A DNA stretch of 64,000 nucleotides from Mya arenaria (GCF_026914265.1 NC_069124.1:15831088-15895087), one strand, 5' to 3'; positions 14,701 to 29,363 are shown, counted from the first letter of the stretch. The notes: generated by a model not told the origin, from the sequence alone. Program-made: numbers and translations.

Positions 14701-17371
14701 TTATATTGTGTGTTTCCCTTTGACTTTCTGTAACGATAACATGCGTGTGCCTTTCAATAAGAGTATATGTATTCCCTGTAACTGGTCGTGTCCCCGTAGT
14801 TTACATTGAATAATTGTACAAATATACATAACACAGTTTTAAACTGCTTCAAACTTAATAAGTTTGAAAATCTGAGATTCGACAGATGCAAAACTCGGCA
14901 AATATGCAAGAGGATTTCCATTATTCCACCGTAGACATAATTTCCCCTTATCATTAAAAACAGATTAACATTTGTATTGGTACAGGGATTTTATCTGGCA
15001 ATGGAGTTGTCATAACAGGAGATAAGTTTGCATGCGCCTTTTTATTATTTCTGGCTTCTTCATTATTCCGAACAATTGCGGTGTTCTGGAATAGTAGGCA
15101 AAATACGTGATTTGAGTGACAAACAACCATGTCTGCAGGAGATGTATTTGCCTTGTGGAGACAAACGCCGGTCTGCCAATACACTGATTCTTATGTTAAA
15201 TGCATAACGTTATCAAAATAAGTCTTTGCATTTTATTGGATTATATCATATGTAATGATTAAAGATTTTATATCTGCTTAATTGAAGCCATTATGTGGCC
15301 TCGGCAAACGGCTTTAGCGCACAGTCGAGGGTAAAAAGCACAACTCCTTTCTTAATCTTGACATTTTAATGTTTATGTAGAAAGAAAAACAAGTAGTTCA
15401 ATACCTTTCAAGCATTTACTAAGATAACAGTCCTAGCTGAAATAAGGCAATGGAAAATTAATCATTTCAAGGGAACGATCATTAGATTTCGTAGATGCAA
15501 TCAAACAGCATCAAGTATTGAAATAACACTTCTATCTTTCGTTTTATTATACCAAATATGGTTAATATCAAGACAGGAGCATATATGTGAATTGAGAGAC
15601 ATCACACATTGGAGGCAAACGGCGGCCCCGTAATTTAACTTATCAAATGTTTCATGTTATTTTTATCATTGTTATATCAATTTTCCAGGGAAACTGAATT
15701 TTTTGAAACGTTAGGTTTTTTAATACTTTTCACGCTTCATATTAACTATAAGATAAAAGTTTCACGTTATTTAAAAAATGTGCAAAAACAATAATATAAT
15801 AATTTTCTGAACACAGGCCAAATTTTCATTTACTGCAATGATAATATTCCTCAATGGCATGATATCGATTATTGTCATGCGATGCAATCAAACTTAACTT
15901 TTGATCATCATATTAAATAAATTCAGCTGTAGCTCCTAATTTAATGAAATAATGCAATTTTAACATATTTGGATTGTATTCTTTGCAAATTTGTTCCCTC
16001 GAGCTAGCAAGTGTGCGGATATTACTTTAAAATTGAAAGGTAATGAAACTTTGTTTTGTCGTTTGTTTTAAATAAAATGTGTATGTTTCGCTGTAGGACG
16101 AGTTGCATTCAATATATAAAGCCAGAAGTTGCCCATTAAACATTTGAGTCGGTTTTCATTTAAAACATGCACAATCAAGTTTTATGTAATAAACGAAAGA
16201 TAAAATGGAATTGCTTTAGATTATACAAACTATTTGTCAGTAGTAAAAAAACAAAATCCGAAAATTAGTTCATACGGTCCCAGATTGAAATAAATACTAA
16301 AAATAATTTTAATAGAAGAGATAGATGGTCTTTGATTGCTAGGATTGAAACGACGTATGACTATGAAAGAAGAAATCAGTCATAAATTGGATGCATTACC
16401 ATTGCATCTATTCATAAAACAGTAAATAAGTATAGTTTAAATAGTTAAAACAATTGCATTGAGAGGGATACATAGGCCAGATAGACACGCTGTCAATTTA
16501 TTTGTTTGTCAATATTTGTATTCATGAACTACTATTATATTTAGACTTTTCCAACAGAACATTCTGTTAAAATTATGATGCCCTAATTTGATATGCATCA
16601 AAAGTATGTTGAACTTAGATCATTGGCTTGATCCTGTACAAGGATGATAACTATTCAAATGTTTGGATTTGATATTCATCGAAAAATGTGGCGAATATTT
16701 GCTTGGAAAAATGTCTATTCCGTTTTGTCGAATACAGTTATGAATGTGATTATACTATTTATTTATTGATATATATTTAAATGAAGCTTGGACTTTGCTC
16801 TTGAATAAGCAGGGACTTTCACAGTATTTACAGACGGGTGCAATTAACAAGGGCGGTTGAGAATTTTCCGCGATCAGAAATAAAACAAGCAGAATCAAAA
16901 GATGAACCATTGTTACAGTGCTAACCAATGTGTTTTGTCTTTCATAAATAATGAAGAAGGGAAGTTCGCGAGTCAACCGCTATTTCTTTCGATTACTCGC
17001 ATTCGCCTTCTTCTTTGTATTCGCAAACTGCTCATATTTTTATAGTAAACATGTATAATGCAACAATTTATGAAGCTCGAAATGGCAAACAACTGGTTCA
17101 CAGAAGCATGTGTGAAGTAGCTGTCTAGATAGATTGTACGTGTTATCTTTTTTGTGCTTCTTAGAAGAACATGAGGACCATGATCCTGAATATTGACATG
17201 CTTCTGGAGCGTGAGTAAAGTTAGTTACTTTAATGTATTTAAATGTTGACAGGTTTTAACAGCTTGTTTGGTCGGGCTATTTTTAGCAACGCAGAAGGAG
17301 TTCGAAGATTACACACGGTACTCGCATGATACGGAATCAGAAAACGACAGTATCATGATACGGATTTTTCA
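11791..17371. other. long non-coding stretch, nothing recognised
   Basis: AT-rich sequence with only short, unsupported open frames, for example 11977-12177, 14754-15184 minus and 16755-16976 minus. No conserved domain, RNA gene or clear repeat was seen. Confidence 0.4.
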
Positions 17372-17673
17372 ATACGGCGGGCTGTATTTTCACAATAGGA
17401 TATGGAAAAGGAATTTGATAGGCATATAATAACATTGATCATTGATGTCACTATATTTATTTTAATAATGGCTTGGACTATATCTTTGATGCAAAATGTC
17501 GTCCCGCTGATCTGTTAGTACCTGCCTTTTAAAATGATTTCAGTCACATTATCAATTATTATAATTGTCACAGCACTAAACGTCCACTTCCGATAGCCAA
17601 CTTCCCACAATATATCGCCCTAGGTGAGATGCGTCTTCCTTGACATTTTGTCAAAAATGTCGTTAATGAGACA
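17372..17673 (+). pseudogene. decayed nAChR relic covering TM2-TM3
   Basis: One continuous frame, interrupted by four stops (CAA TAG, TGT TAG, CGA TAG, CCC TAG), aligns with the transmembrane part of the intact-frame copy at 39.3-39.6 kb. Matching pieces are IRRAVF (compare IRRRTLF), EK...TLIIDVTIFILIM for TM2, VVPLIC*YLPFKMISVTLS for TM3, and NVHFR*PTSHNISP (compare [14 protein letters not shown]). Most of TM1 is deleted. It is older and more degraded than the relic at 18.4 kb and lies about 700 bp upstream of it in the same orientation. Confidence 0.7.
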
Positions 17674-18366
17674 AATAATGTTAGAGCTCGAAAATATCCA
17701 GGGACTATCTTGCTATGTTGATATAGGATCTGTATGTAACCAGACACAAGTTTGAGATAACTAGACGTTACGGCTTACGGCGCAAGAGGAATTAGGGTCA
17801 GACGTCAACGTGTTATCAGTTAACGTGGAGGATGGCAGTCGACGGCAGTTTTCATACCTGAACACATCAAAAAGGGGGAGGGGCATACATCTTCGGAAAT
17901 TAGAGATGATGAAGTTTTTGTGGTACTATAACTTTATAACAACTTAAGCAAATATATGAAATTCATTTCATATTGTTTTATTGGGGCAGTTCCCGGTGTT
18001 TTCCTTTTCGTAAGTTTGATTCTGACGGAAATTGATGTATAATATTGTTTCAAACACGCTGTCCATGTCCTGTTTCAATCCACGTAATTTCTATTGTTGT
18101 CTTTTGAAAAAGGTTATCAGAACTGACAATTGTGAGACTCGACTTTCAGACCAAGCTTTGTTGATAGTTGTTTGATCGTTCTTGATAGATTAAAACTGCA
18201 TGGATTGCATAAATGATGTCAATATTTTTCGTAGAGCTAATGTCATTTCTCAACTTTTGACATATATATTTTTAATAATTGTTGTGTTCATGATTATCTA
18301 ATGCCTACAACATTTATTGTAAAACTTGATTCAGAACATGATAAGTATGCTTTTAACCTGTTATAG
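17674..18366. other. spacer between two nAChR relics
   Basis: No receptor exons 1-4 could be recognised here, so the 18.4 kb relic lacks a 5' half. Confidence 0.4.
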
Positions 18367-19697
18367 CGCCAACGTAGATTTTGAAACCAAATTTCTTATA
18401 ACGGCGACAGACATGTATTCGGGCCTCATCATTTGGGAGCCGCCAGCTATTTACAAAAGTGTTTGTATTATTGATGTTGAATACGTCTCTTTTGACGCAC
18501 AAAACTATTCCTAAAGTTTGGATCCTGGACCTGCAATAGACTTAAATGTATATTTAGTTCAAATTTTTGCAAATGACTGATTCAATTGAGGTTAATGTCA
18601 ATGGAATTGACTGTTATCAAAGAGTCGAATGGGACGTAATCTCAGTAACTGCTAAAAAGAATATTTAAAAATAAACTGCATTGAACCATGTATTGACGTT
18701 ACATTTCATGTAGTTGTGCGAAAAACGACTTTGTCCCACACTGTCACCCTAATATACTATGTGTTGTTATATCATTGTATTTAAAGTCAAACAGTGAGAG
18801 AAACATTATGTATATACGTTCTTCTATCCCTTACCGTGTTCTTTCTTGCCCACACAAATAAGTTTTCTTCGTCGGTCGTTATCCCCTTTATTGACAAATA
18901 TTTGCTCTTTACGATGATATTAAATACCTTATCCATCATTGTCACCGCTTGTATCTTAGCAATTCATTTTCGGTCACCAGCCACGCATAAAATGTCTCAT
19001 TGGACGCAATCCGTAATTCTCCATGTTCTTCCGAAATTTTATGCATGAAACGTCCTATCGTGCGGAAATACAGACTAATGAAGTTCAGCATGGGGTTAAG
19101 CAGTGGAACCACAGGCTAGATCCCAGCTTCATACGCTGTGATGAGATAATGTAACGTATCAAACGTGCTAAGAGTTGCAATCATTGGAAGAAGACAACAA
19201 ATGTCCGAATTACTGAGGAGGTTCAGCTGTAAATACATGCGCCGAGGTCGCTTTTACCGATGTAAAGGGCATATCCTACCGCATTACATAGTAGGACGAA
19301 CATTTATCGGATATATATCTCTTATGATGAATATTTCTCAAATATATCTTATTTCTTTCCAAGCTCTTATCGATTACTCCATTCATGCGTAATCTTTTCC
19401 ATCACACCCCTTTCTTTCTGTTGATAAACGAATAGACAATGTCAGTCAAGTATTTTATCTTTGTTATAAATTCAAGATATGTATTTATTGTTTTAGCTGC
19501 TTTATTAATGTATACATGATTATTTCAATTTTTAAAGAGATAAATTGTGTTTTTCTGGTGCAATAGTTCGGTTTTTTTTGTTTTCAGAAGATCGGAAGTC
19601 TGTTTGTATGGTTTTGGATCGCGTGTTCTTTTATGTATTTACATCTACCTCATCGGAACATCCGGAATACCTCTGCAAGCACCGACCATACTGCTCC
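18367..19697 (+). pseudogene. nAChR relic (exons 5-7 equivalent)
   Basis: Starts after an acceptor (cctgttatag) with ANVDFETKF, then [12 protein letters not shown], homologous to exon 5 of the 28-40 kb gene. The Cys-loop keeps its first Cys, but the second is Tyr and the frame shifts there. Further homologous blocks are VNGIDCYQRVEWDVISVTA (18605-18655), a degraded pre-TM1/TM1 segment (18680-18775), TM2-TM3 LLSLTVFFLA...[13 protein letters not shown] (18808-18925), [13 protein letters not shown] (18967-19005) and a TM4 remnant (19575-19697) preceded by ttgttttcag. Exon-5-like and exon-6-like blocks are almost contiguous, so the intron there seems missing. Several stops and frameshifts make it non-functional. 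Confidence 0.85.
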
Positions 19698-22600
19698 AAC
19701 GGCCGAAACGGAAAAATCTCGGTATTGCTGACATCTGGAAAAAAGCAATTAACATTATGTATTACTTTGTTATGAATGGATCTTGTAAAGAATGCACACT
19801 AACATTATTATATTACGGTACATTATTATTGAATAGATATATTATTTTATATTAAGTGTATTATGTCGTTTGAAACTTTGTTTTGTTATATAGCAATGTT
19901 TCCAGATTTATATTTACATATTACATATTTATTTTAAGGATTGAAATGTACATGTATCTTCATTACGCTTCTCGATTGATAAAAATAGTCATATGTGTAT
20001 GTATTTTGTTTGACAACGTCATGTTATGCATACTTGTTATATGGTTTTGAGTTTGTTTTTTTCTCGAATAGTTCTTATTAATACCCTTTTTATTTCTGTA
20101 ACTACAACTTACTATCGTGTCTATTATTTCTTTCTTTATTTTGATATAACGAAAGTATCCGCCTTTTAGTGCATTTTACGAACTGCACACTATTTCTACA
20201 GCTGTTTTCTTTGCCTTATATGATTGAATGTCAGTATCCTTTTGTACTTTTCAAGAGCAAAGATGACTATGTCGATTAATTTTCTAAACCAATAATAAAC
20301 TAAATCATATAAGTATAAACACAAAACAAACGGCAAAATATACACAGTCAGTGGCGCGTCCTACCTATTTTGCCGTCCTTGGATATTTTAGACCTAGAAG
20401 CCTTCTTTAAGAAGAGAGCAAAAATACCTGTGCTCATTCCCACCACTTAATTACCAATTATTACAAATCTAATCACAGGAGACTATCAAAAAAGCAACGA
20501 TGATCTGTATATTTCTACAGGCGGCCTGACATATTCTACTAAGTAATAAAATTGTCAGTTACATAAAATAATACAACATAACCGAAAATATTAGCTCCAA
20601 TTAAGTTATCATGAAGAGGAAACATATGTTTATTAAACCATATGGCATGAACATTTATTTACCAATCTCTTCTCGGTTAAGCTATTTTGGTGAGGGTGTG
20701 GCCTGTTTGAGATGGTAATTTTGCACCAAGGTAGATGCTACCATAAAATAGATACCATCAAATACGACATATGAGCCACTCTTGAAATAATGAAATTCGG
20801 AATGGATTTTGAACGGATTGGATGCCAGTTAAATTCATGTATTTAGTATATCAATGAGCCAGGCAAAGTGATACAGGTGTTTAAAATCTACGCTGCTAGG
20901 CGCTACAGAGCTTTCTTGTTACTTCACATAAAGCGGGGTCCTGAGTCTACACCGCCAATGGGCCGGATCGCGATACTAGCACTAGTACATTTAAAATCGT
21001 TATTTATATGGCTCCCATTTCCATTGTGTTACCATCCAAGTCTCTATGTTTGGATCCAGACATTGTTAAACAAACCACTTGAGTCACTTCTTGAAAGGAG
21101 GTTTGCTCATGAACAAATTTAATAACAAATTCTTATGAAATTAAATGTCACACCTGTCTCAAATATAGTTTAAAACAAATTGGCTTTAAACATTCTGATA
21201 AAAATTTAATTTCATCAATGCATTTTGAATATTGAAGAACATCAGCTGAACAATTTGAACGAATTTGAATCTGATTTTAGTTGGCATTAAAATAGGTGTC
21301 ACAATGTATTAAAATTTATAATCTCAATCAAACCAAAACCGACGTAGCTGTATTAAGAATGTTTTTGTGTCCCCTAGTGACTACTGCAGCATTTATTGAT
21401 ATCAATACTTAATGGTAAAACAAACTGTTTTTTATATTGGCGTTGTGTATCTCATATTGAGTTTCGGTTTGGCATTGAACCATGTGCCTCAAATCTGCAA
21501 TTATGAACCATACATAAAAACATAGAATGTAGAATACATTTAATGTCATTAAATCGACTTTCAATACAAATTAAACGTGTTCCCGTTACGTTATTTTCAA
21601 CGCGAACTAATTTGAAAGCACTCGGCCTCACACTATTAAGGACCTTGTCCGTATCCACGTACACACTGAATGTGAGTTTTAGACTGAGGCTCAGAAAACG
21701 GATTTCATAAATGTATATAAAAGTATCTATAATAAAAACATGACAAGAGATGTTTGCCTGATTATAGAACATATAATTCGTTACGAACATAATTTTTTAC
21801 CATCTTTGCTCCTATTATACAGTAAAATAAAATTTAAGCTGGACTCTGGACGTTGGTGAATACGGACCCTGCATAGCATTTACTTTAAAGTTAGTGATAA
21901 CTGTTAAGATCTGTTTCTGTTTTGTGTTTTGTTTTGTTCCTTATTTATATATTGTTAGTGTAAACTTAATATTTCATATCTTGTCTTCCTCACTTCAAAG
22001 CACGAACTATTACCTTGCAGAACTTTAGATCGCATGCATGGTTTGTTTTGTACGATATACGATAATACTCCTTCATTTCCGTTCGTAGTACGCACATGTT
22101 ATTTTAAGTACGGTCTAAATTCACCGTATTGCAAGATGGGTTGGTCACCAGAACGTACTGAGCAGGCACACAACGGTCTGGAAAACATTCCTTATAAAAC
22201 CCGTCCGAACCCCAAATGAAGTATAATAAATACTACGTTCATGTCGTTTGCGAACATACAGTTTGAGTCCGTTTTGCTCATAATTGGATTTCGTGTGATT
22301 TCGGAATAAGAAACTTAAAGAGGAACACTTGGCATAGTATATAATGTGTCTTGAATAAATGAGTATCTTCCTTATTAGAAGGAGAGGTAACGGTTGCTAA
22401 ACAATCTATTAACGTTAAATAAACCATATTATATATGTTGGAAACGATCTAAACGTACATGGTTTCACAGCGAATTATTCATGTACATGAATAGATTTCT
22501 GATCAACATTTTATTTTGCCTGAAGAAGGATATATACTGTCGGTGGTTTCATATCATGTGATAGCGAATCGTGGAATACTATGGAAGGCGTATATTCCAT

Positions 22601-25600
22601 ACAGCCACAGCTACTAACAACTAACGATTATATTTTACCGAAAACCATTGATAAGTAGGGTTCTATTGATTATAAGGTACTAACATATATACGACCTCTC
22701 CACGTGATCTCTCTAGACCAATCGGATAACGTTATTTGTGTTGGATGTGAGATTTATCGTATTTTGTAAATGTTGGCACATCTGTCCGCGTTATTGTTCA
22801 TAAGTAACGTCAACGTAACCATCTGGAAACTACATAGTCGACCGATTGTATGACATTCTGTTTAAACATGTTGTAGGTTTCATATTCTGCTATCAACGTG
22901 TTTCATTACGGCTGTATACTCCGAAAGGAGGCAATCATAGAGGCTGCCAAAGTCCATCATTCGGTATTGATAGTCTCCCTCTACCTATGCGATTTTCAAA
23001 GTCTTATATGATTATTTCATATTGGCACAATCTTATAATAATTTTAATTACAGTGCGCTTGACACTCTCATTTAAGTTGTTGTTGTTTTGTATTTGATTT
23101 AGTTCCCTTTACTATTTCACATGGAATGTTGTCTGCAGATTTGATAATACCCATAATTCTTGACTTAATCCTGATCTGTTTCTATAATAAAATGGTTTTC
23201 TGAAAACCAACTATTAAATACTTTATATCTTATCGGTGCACGTAGTTGTATATGCAAATCGTAATTTTATAAGCGGAACGGTCTTAAAACGACTGTATTG
23301 CAGGCTATTATTTCCATTGGCAGATATATCTTTATACGAAAGAGCTGTATAATCATGAATGCAAAAGACCTCTGGGTAATATCTTCAAAGTAGATTGTAT
23401 GTGCTTATATGGGTGTAGAGGATGTATTTATATGGCAGTATTATTTCGCTACTCTAGAATACAGTAATTGCCGTCAACGTTGTAGACTCTCACTCATGAA
23501 TTAACGTATATCATGATAACGGATCTTGTAAATACTTTCCGGGGAAGATATATTTCCGATATCACAAATCTTCCTTAAGTGTACGTTATGTTTTTTTAAT
23601 TAATTTCATTTGCCTTTGCTCATTTTCTTGTCCGTCTTAAATAACTCTTTTCTATTTTTCTCCACAATGTTACTCGACGTATTTAAGCTCAGCTTTTCGC
23701 TATTTAGAAATCTGATGCTAATAGACTAGTCCAAACAGACTTCTGATAATATTGATTAAATACATATTCTTAAGATAATTAGTATCATATTTTCTCTGGT
23801 AGCCACTTGGCAGTTTGTATTAGAATTATGGAGGGGGTAATAAACAGCATAACAGCAACAATGACTGTTTGCACCATTAAGTAGTGTATATATTCCCATT
23901 TTCAATTAATACAATATTTTAATACCCAAAGATAGAAACAAATAATGTTCCTTCATTCTGTTGAATCAATAGCCAAACTTCACCTGATTTTGAACATGTT
24001 GAACGGTAAAGCACTAATTTAATTCACACTTAGGAATACTGCATGTATTCATGTACGTAGAGATCCTCATCGGATATTTTAAAGGACACAGTTTTGCTCA
24101 GCTGTACAACTAAACGAGACATGTCACCAACAGGGTCTTGATCCGTAACCCTAAAATAAAGATAACTGTTGAAGGTTTGATTCAGTGCGATCATGCTTCT
24201 ATGCATGTTCTATATATATTATAATAGTTTGGACTTTGTTAAATGATTTAACACAAACGTCCATCGAATTAAGACAGGAGATTATAAATAACTTTTTGAT
24301 GGTAGTCACGTTTTAACATTCGGTTATACGAAAACAAAGAAAAATAATACGTTTCACAAAAAGCAACAAGCCAGGTATTCAAAAAAAGAACAACAATAAA
24401 AGTGTTCGAAGCCGTGTCTTCTTAGAGCTTAACTTTTTTGGTATGTCCGTTCTTTTTTATATTCTAGATTACGTCAATACGAAGGATTTGCATATTACAG
24501 TAATTTGTTAGAAGTATGACCTAATGGTGTGATCTTCTCGCCATCATTCTATCAAGTTCTAATAGCAAACACTACGGACATCGAGCGGCGTGATTGTTAA
24601 TCTAGTATACTGGATTTTGCCACATGGAATTCACTAGGCAAATAACGGCAAGTAAATACAATCCCCATAATTAACTGCCAGACCGCTTTGTCAAATCGAT
24701 TGTACGCCCATTTGATCTGATACTGAACGACGTTGATCAAAGACCGACCGAAGTGCAAGGATTTTAAACATTTCTTACAATAGGTTTAGAAACATAACTC
24801 TGATTCTGGACATAACAAGTATTTTCCTCTGGTCACTAATAAACGATATTGAGGACTTATAAACAACAACAAAATTGTATCCCTTTGAGAATTTTCAGAT
24901 TACAGCAAGTTTGACTTCATCAAATGTGTCTATTCTAACATATGTAAATAACAACCAGGAAGCCTAAGTTAAGATAAAAAACCAAGCTGGGGTCCCATTA
25001 TGTTTTAGTGATGTAATATTTGTTTGTATGTATATCCAAATGTCTTCTCTTAACCTTTTTGACCTTTTCATTCCCCAAAATGATAAAAATGCATTTATCG
25101 TAGTAACAAAATGCAACAAAACCGAAAACACAATAAAAATATATAGCGTGCACAAAGTCATTATGATATTTTCATGTCACATGACTTTCTGAATACCTAA
25201 AATGTTGCTTTATATTATAATGATTTGTTCTTTTAAACTAAGAAGTTTCTGGTTTAAATAGCTTTCCCGGTAATGCATCTGAAACACTTATTTTATCGTT
25301 ATTTTACTATATAATATCGACATTGCAGAAAATGATAAGTTATAAAATAAACATATGTTGGTTTAGTGGGGTGCTGTTGACGCAAATATGAAAATGGTAT
25401 TTGAGCAAATATCAACATTGGCTGAAGGGTTTCATCTTTTAGTTTATGACCACTTCTAATTATTCACCACACTTGATTTCATCACACACAAAAAAAGTGC
25501 ATTTTACAAAAACATGAGCAAGTACCTATCTGCGATTTTTCACTAGACAACATTGATAATTCTTTGTTCGAAAATATTTGCATCACATTTAATATAAACA

Positions 25601-26070
25601 GGAGCTCAATTTTCTTTATGTGAATTTTACGAAGCGCTTTTCTCCGCCCACATATCTACCTCATTAGCATATAGTAGGTCAGTAGTCCAGTAAGGAATTT
25701 CATTGATCTTTTCCAGGTATTTCTTTTTTTTTAAAAAGCATCGCATGGACCTCGGAAATTATTTAGATATAATACGAGACTCTTCCATAATGATTTGCTT
25801 ACTTTTATTTATTTTTCTCTAATTAATTTTATCCTAAGTGGCCTGAAAGCAAATATTAAACGTCTGTTAGTTATACCAGTAAACGGAATGACGGATTTGA
25901 GTATACAACTTAGCGGTTTTCCTGTCCCAGAACAAACGTTTTCTTTTTAAATTTCTGTCAAAACATAAACGGCATTCCCATTACCAGTCGAGGAGGGATT
26001 GGCAGCCTCTTGTATTTTATATTTTACTATTTTCCGCTGTTTACATAAATTAATATTGATAACCTGCTTT
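19698..26070. other. long non-coding stretch, nothing recognised
   Basis: AT-rich. The longest open frame (21452-21790 minus, 112 codons) has no recognised family or start context. No RNA gene or clear repeat was seen. Confidence 0.4.
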
Positions 26071-26082
26071 CCATGCTTTCCT

Positions 26083-26155
26083 GTCTGCCTTCCTGCCTGC
26101 CCCTGCCTGCCTGCTAGTCGACCCGCCCACCTGTCCGCCTGTCCATCGCCCGGGC
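26083..26155. repeat. C-rich (CTGCC-type) simple repeat
   Basis: A pyrimidine/C-rich tract of imperfect CTGCC and CTGTCCGCC units in otherwise AT-rich DNA. It produces Pro/Cys-rich and Gly/Arg-rich shadow frames. Confidence 0.7.
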
Positions 26156-26159
26156 CAAC

Positions 26160-28226
26160 GTTGGGGTGTTTAGGGAGTACGTTCATAAGCACTAGGAGTT
26201 TTTTGTTTGTGTTTTGTATTGTTAACCACATAATAATACACGTTTTATGAACCTTTTTAAAAGAACAATAAACACTCGTCCCAGCAAAGTAGGGGTGAGT
26301 TCATAACGGTTAGGAGTGTATTTGGTTATGTTCCTGTTGAATAAATACATAAAGATCCGCTTTCTTAAATGGAAAATCATATTCCCTGTGTCCGCAAAAA
26401 GAATGCAGAAAATCGTATTTCTAATAGATTTTAGAATTTTCTGTTGATTTAAAGGGCATTTTATTTCGATAGTCGCAACTGTTTTTTTTTTCACATAAAG
26501 ATACAAATGTTTTATATGCTATTCGTCAAAATGTTTCATTTTCTTAAATTGCGGCCATTATTTAAAAAGGAAGGATTTAAAATAATTTTATTTCTTTTTT
26601 TTTATTTATGACAATGTTTTTGTTTTTCTTCTTTAGTTAAGTACCACGCATTGGATGCGGATCGGACGCGGATGCGAACTCGGACACATAAAATTTACCT
26701 AACATTATTGAACTCCTTCGGTGTTTACGTTCGTGCACATATAAAACCGACATATATAAAACCGGCCTTATGCCTATCCAAATCCCAATTGTATGGTTTG
26801 GATGAAAACTAATTCTTTAAATGTTAAGGTGATACCTATGTCTATGTTCACGCGTTTATATTAGCGACGGTTTGTCACAATACATCTTATCTTTTGACAA
26901 AAGGTTATGTGTGTGACTTTATTCCGATCACAGAAGCAAGATATTCTATACAATATGTATTTGAATAAGATGCAAATTAAAAGCGTTTATCTAGAAAAAG
27001 AGCACTTAGCGAGGGTAGTATAGTAATGCCAGTATATCGACCAAACGTGCTTGTTGCAAATAAATCGTCCGTCCAAACATAATTGCTTCGAACAATGAAT
27101 ACTTGAATTCATTAACCTCAATATGCATAGTTTTTGTCATATCGACCCTCTTAACTCCATCAGAAATGCTTTAAATGGCAATCACGCATTCTTGATGAGG
27201 AATTAAAAGAATAGCGGGCAATCTAGCTGCGAGCATGCATTTATGAGGGCGGTTAGCAATGACGGAAATAATGTGAAAATTGACAGGGCCAATCAGGCCG
27301 CTCTGATTGGTTATTGCATCACATACATATCATCGTTTTGATAAATGTGGACAAGAATGTCGAATGATTGGATGATGACCATCTGTCTTAGTCGTTTCTT
27401 TTTGCAAATCCCGTGTTGGAATCTTTTTTAAATAAAATTAAAGAAGCAATTATAGGTTCAACTTTGACAAAGGTCGGTTTGACCCTTGTCAACCCTCGAA
27501 CAGGTATTGCAAACGATTCATGTAGTATTAACTGGCATTATTACAGTTCTTAAACTGATTTCGCCTCAATGCGCATCTGTTAAACTAAAGTTTACTTTGC
27601 CAGGATGTTTTTATAAAATGTTTATTATAGAAAACGTTATATAAAATGCCGACAAAGCATGTAAAACTGATAGACATATGTTGAAAAAAATGTTTCAACC
27701 ATAGATTACACATGCATTCAAATACAGCCTTCGTTATTAGAGCTTCGCTTAAGATGTTAATAAAATAGAATCGGCAATGACAAATTTATGCAATTATCTG
27801 ATATCCAAGACCCTCTCACAGTAGGAACCAATCTGAAACTTTCGATAATGATTCCTATTGACCAATGTTCATTTATCATAAGAAAAACTTTCTGTTTCAT
27901 TGCCGAGTTAACTAAGCGCTATGTAAATCTTGGCACAATGATCTGTGATCATATAACTAGTGATGCTTGCACAATAAAGAAATTGGCTATGTGGATGGAC
28001 GACCTACATATCAACGTTTTATACTTCCAGAAGATAGAGTATCTTACAAGTGATCTCCTTGGTTGTAGTGGACTTGCTCCTGATCTAGGAGGCTGGTTGT
28101 GATTTGATATTGGTAAAACGCTGGTAAAAAATGGCAGTTTCCATGTAAGACGTAGTAACTGTCGTTTTGCAAATATTGTCTTGGCGTTTGTAAGGATTTT
28201 AATTTGTGGATTTGCCTAAGACAGCG
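26160..28226. other. upstream flank of the nAChR gene
   Basis: No confident promoter element was identified. A GGATGCGGA-like tract sits near 26652-26690. The open frame 27788-28102 (104 codons) has no recognised family and overlaps the promoter-proximal region. Confidence 0.35.
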
Positions 28227-28331
28227 ATGAGGGCGCAAGTCCCGATAGCCGTGTTTGTCTTCTGGATTTTGTTCCTGGTCGCATTGAGTGAGCCACCGGC
28301 GGAACAACAGTTGCATTACTTTTTGTTGCAG
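28227..28331 (+). CDS. nAChR exon 1: signal peptide
   Basis: 35 codons starting [20 protein letters not shown], a basic start followed by a long hydrophobic core, then [14 protein letters not shown]. The donor is CAG|gtacgt. The start was chosen because the ATG at 28227 opens the hydrophobic segment and the codon phase fits exon 2. An inverted, damaged copy lies at 10803-10905. Confidence 0.85.
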
Positions 28332-29260
28332 GTACGTCCACTTCCGGTCATCCGTCGTGACCTAATGGTTTGAAATTTGGATGTAATGATTATAACTGTG
28401 CTTAAGTCCAATGAAGTTTAAGAACTTTCGATGCCTGCTCAGCTAGTAGTACTGCATGATTTGATGTGACATTGCCAAAGCAAAGCAACTTTCTTTCTGT
28501 TCTATTCATTTATGATAAAATGAATATAAAAATGCATTTACATAAACGGCTTAATTGTGACGCAGACGCTTGGCCATTTTTTTGGTGAATGCATGTAAGA
28601 ACATTAAACTATTTCATTCACGTTTATTGTATACAGCAGTTATTTGTACACGTATGGAAATAAACTGATGCCATATTTTCAAAACAGAACCTGCATAAGC
28701 GAACATGAAAGAATGTATTTTATCTTTTCTTCTTGGGGTTTCAACAAATGCTTAACTTTGAATTCGTTAATCGCTTTACTTACTCCTTCATACTGTACTG
28801 CAACGATATTGAACAATTTGTCTAAGCTGTAAAATTTCTGAATGAGTACCCTTTGTATTTATGGGAATTGATGTAGCTGCATTTTCAAGATCGTATATTC
28901 ATTTTTGACAAAATTTACTGTTAACTGAATTTCGGTTTTAAATTATCAGAATTGTGTTGTTGATAACTAGTACAAACTTAAAGACAAAAGCATGAGTACT
29001 TAAACAGTATGATGCCAAAAGAAAAAAAACACAATCTATTTGAAACAATAACCGGGGCATCCAATTGTTACTGATTTGTGTGAAAGCATACTAATGACCT
29101 TAAACTATTATTTATTAACGTGTTTAGCATTCAATAAAGTGTTGTTTTTTATCACTAATGCATTTATTTTAATCAATTCTAGCGTACTTCATTAGTAACA
29201 AAAAACATCAGCAATGTTGCAAAACTAGGTTTTGATAATTAATATAATAATTATTATAAA

Positions 29261-29291
<31 letters not shown>

Positions 29292-29298
29292 TGTAGTT

Positions 29299-29363
<65 letters not shown>

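Noticed and set aside
16755..16976. Minus-strand frame with a hydrophobic stretch resembling a signal peptide plus cysteines
   Set aside because: There is no recognised family, no splice context and no second copy, and AT-rich DNA readily encodes hydrophobic runs.
25947..26250. Gly/Arg-rich and Cys/Pro-rich frames on opposite strands
   Set aside because: Both come from the C-rich simple repeat at 26083-26155.
28044..28316. 90-codon minus-strand frame
   Set aside because: It is antisense to the nAChR signal-peptide exon.
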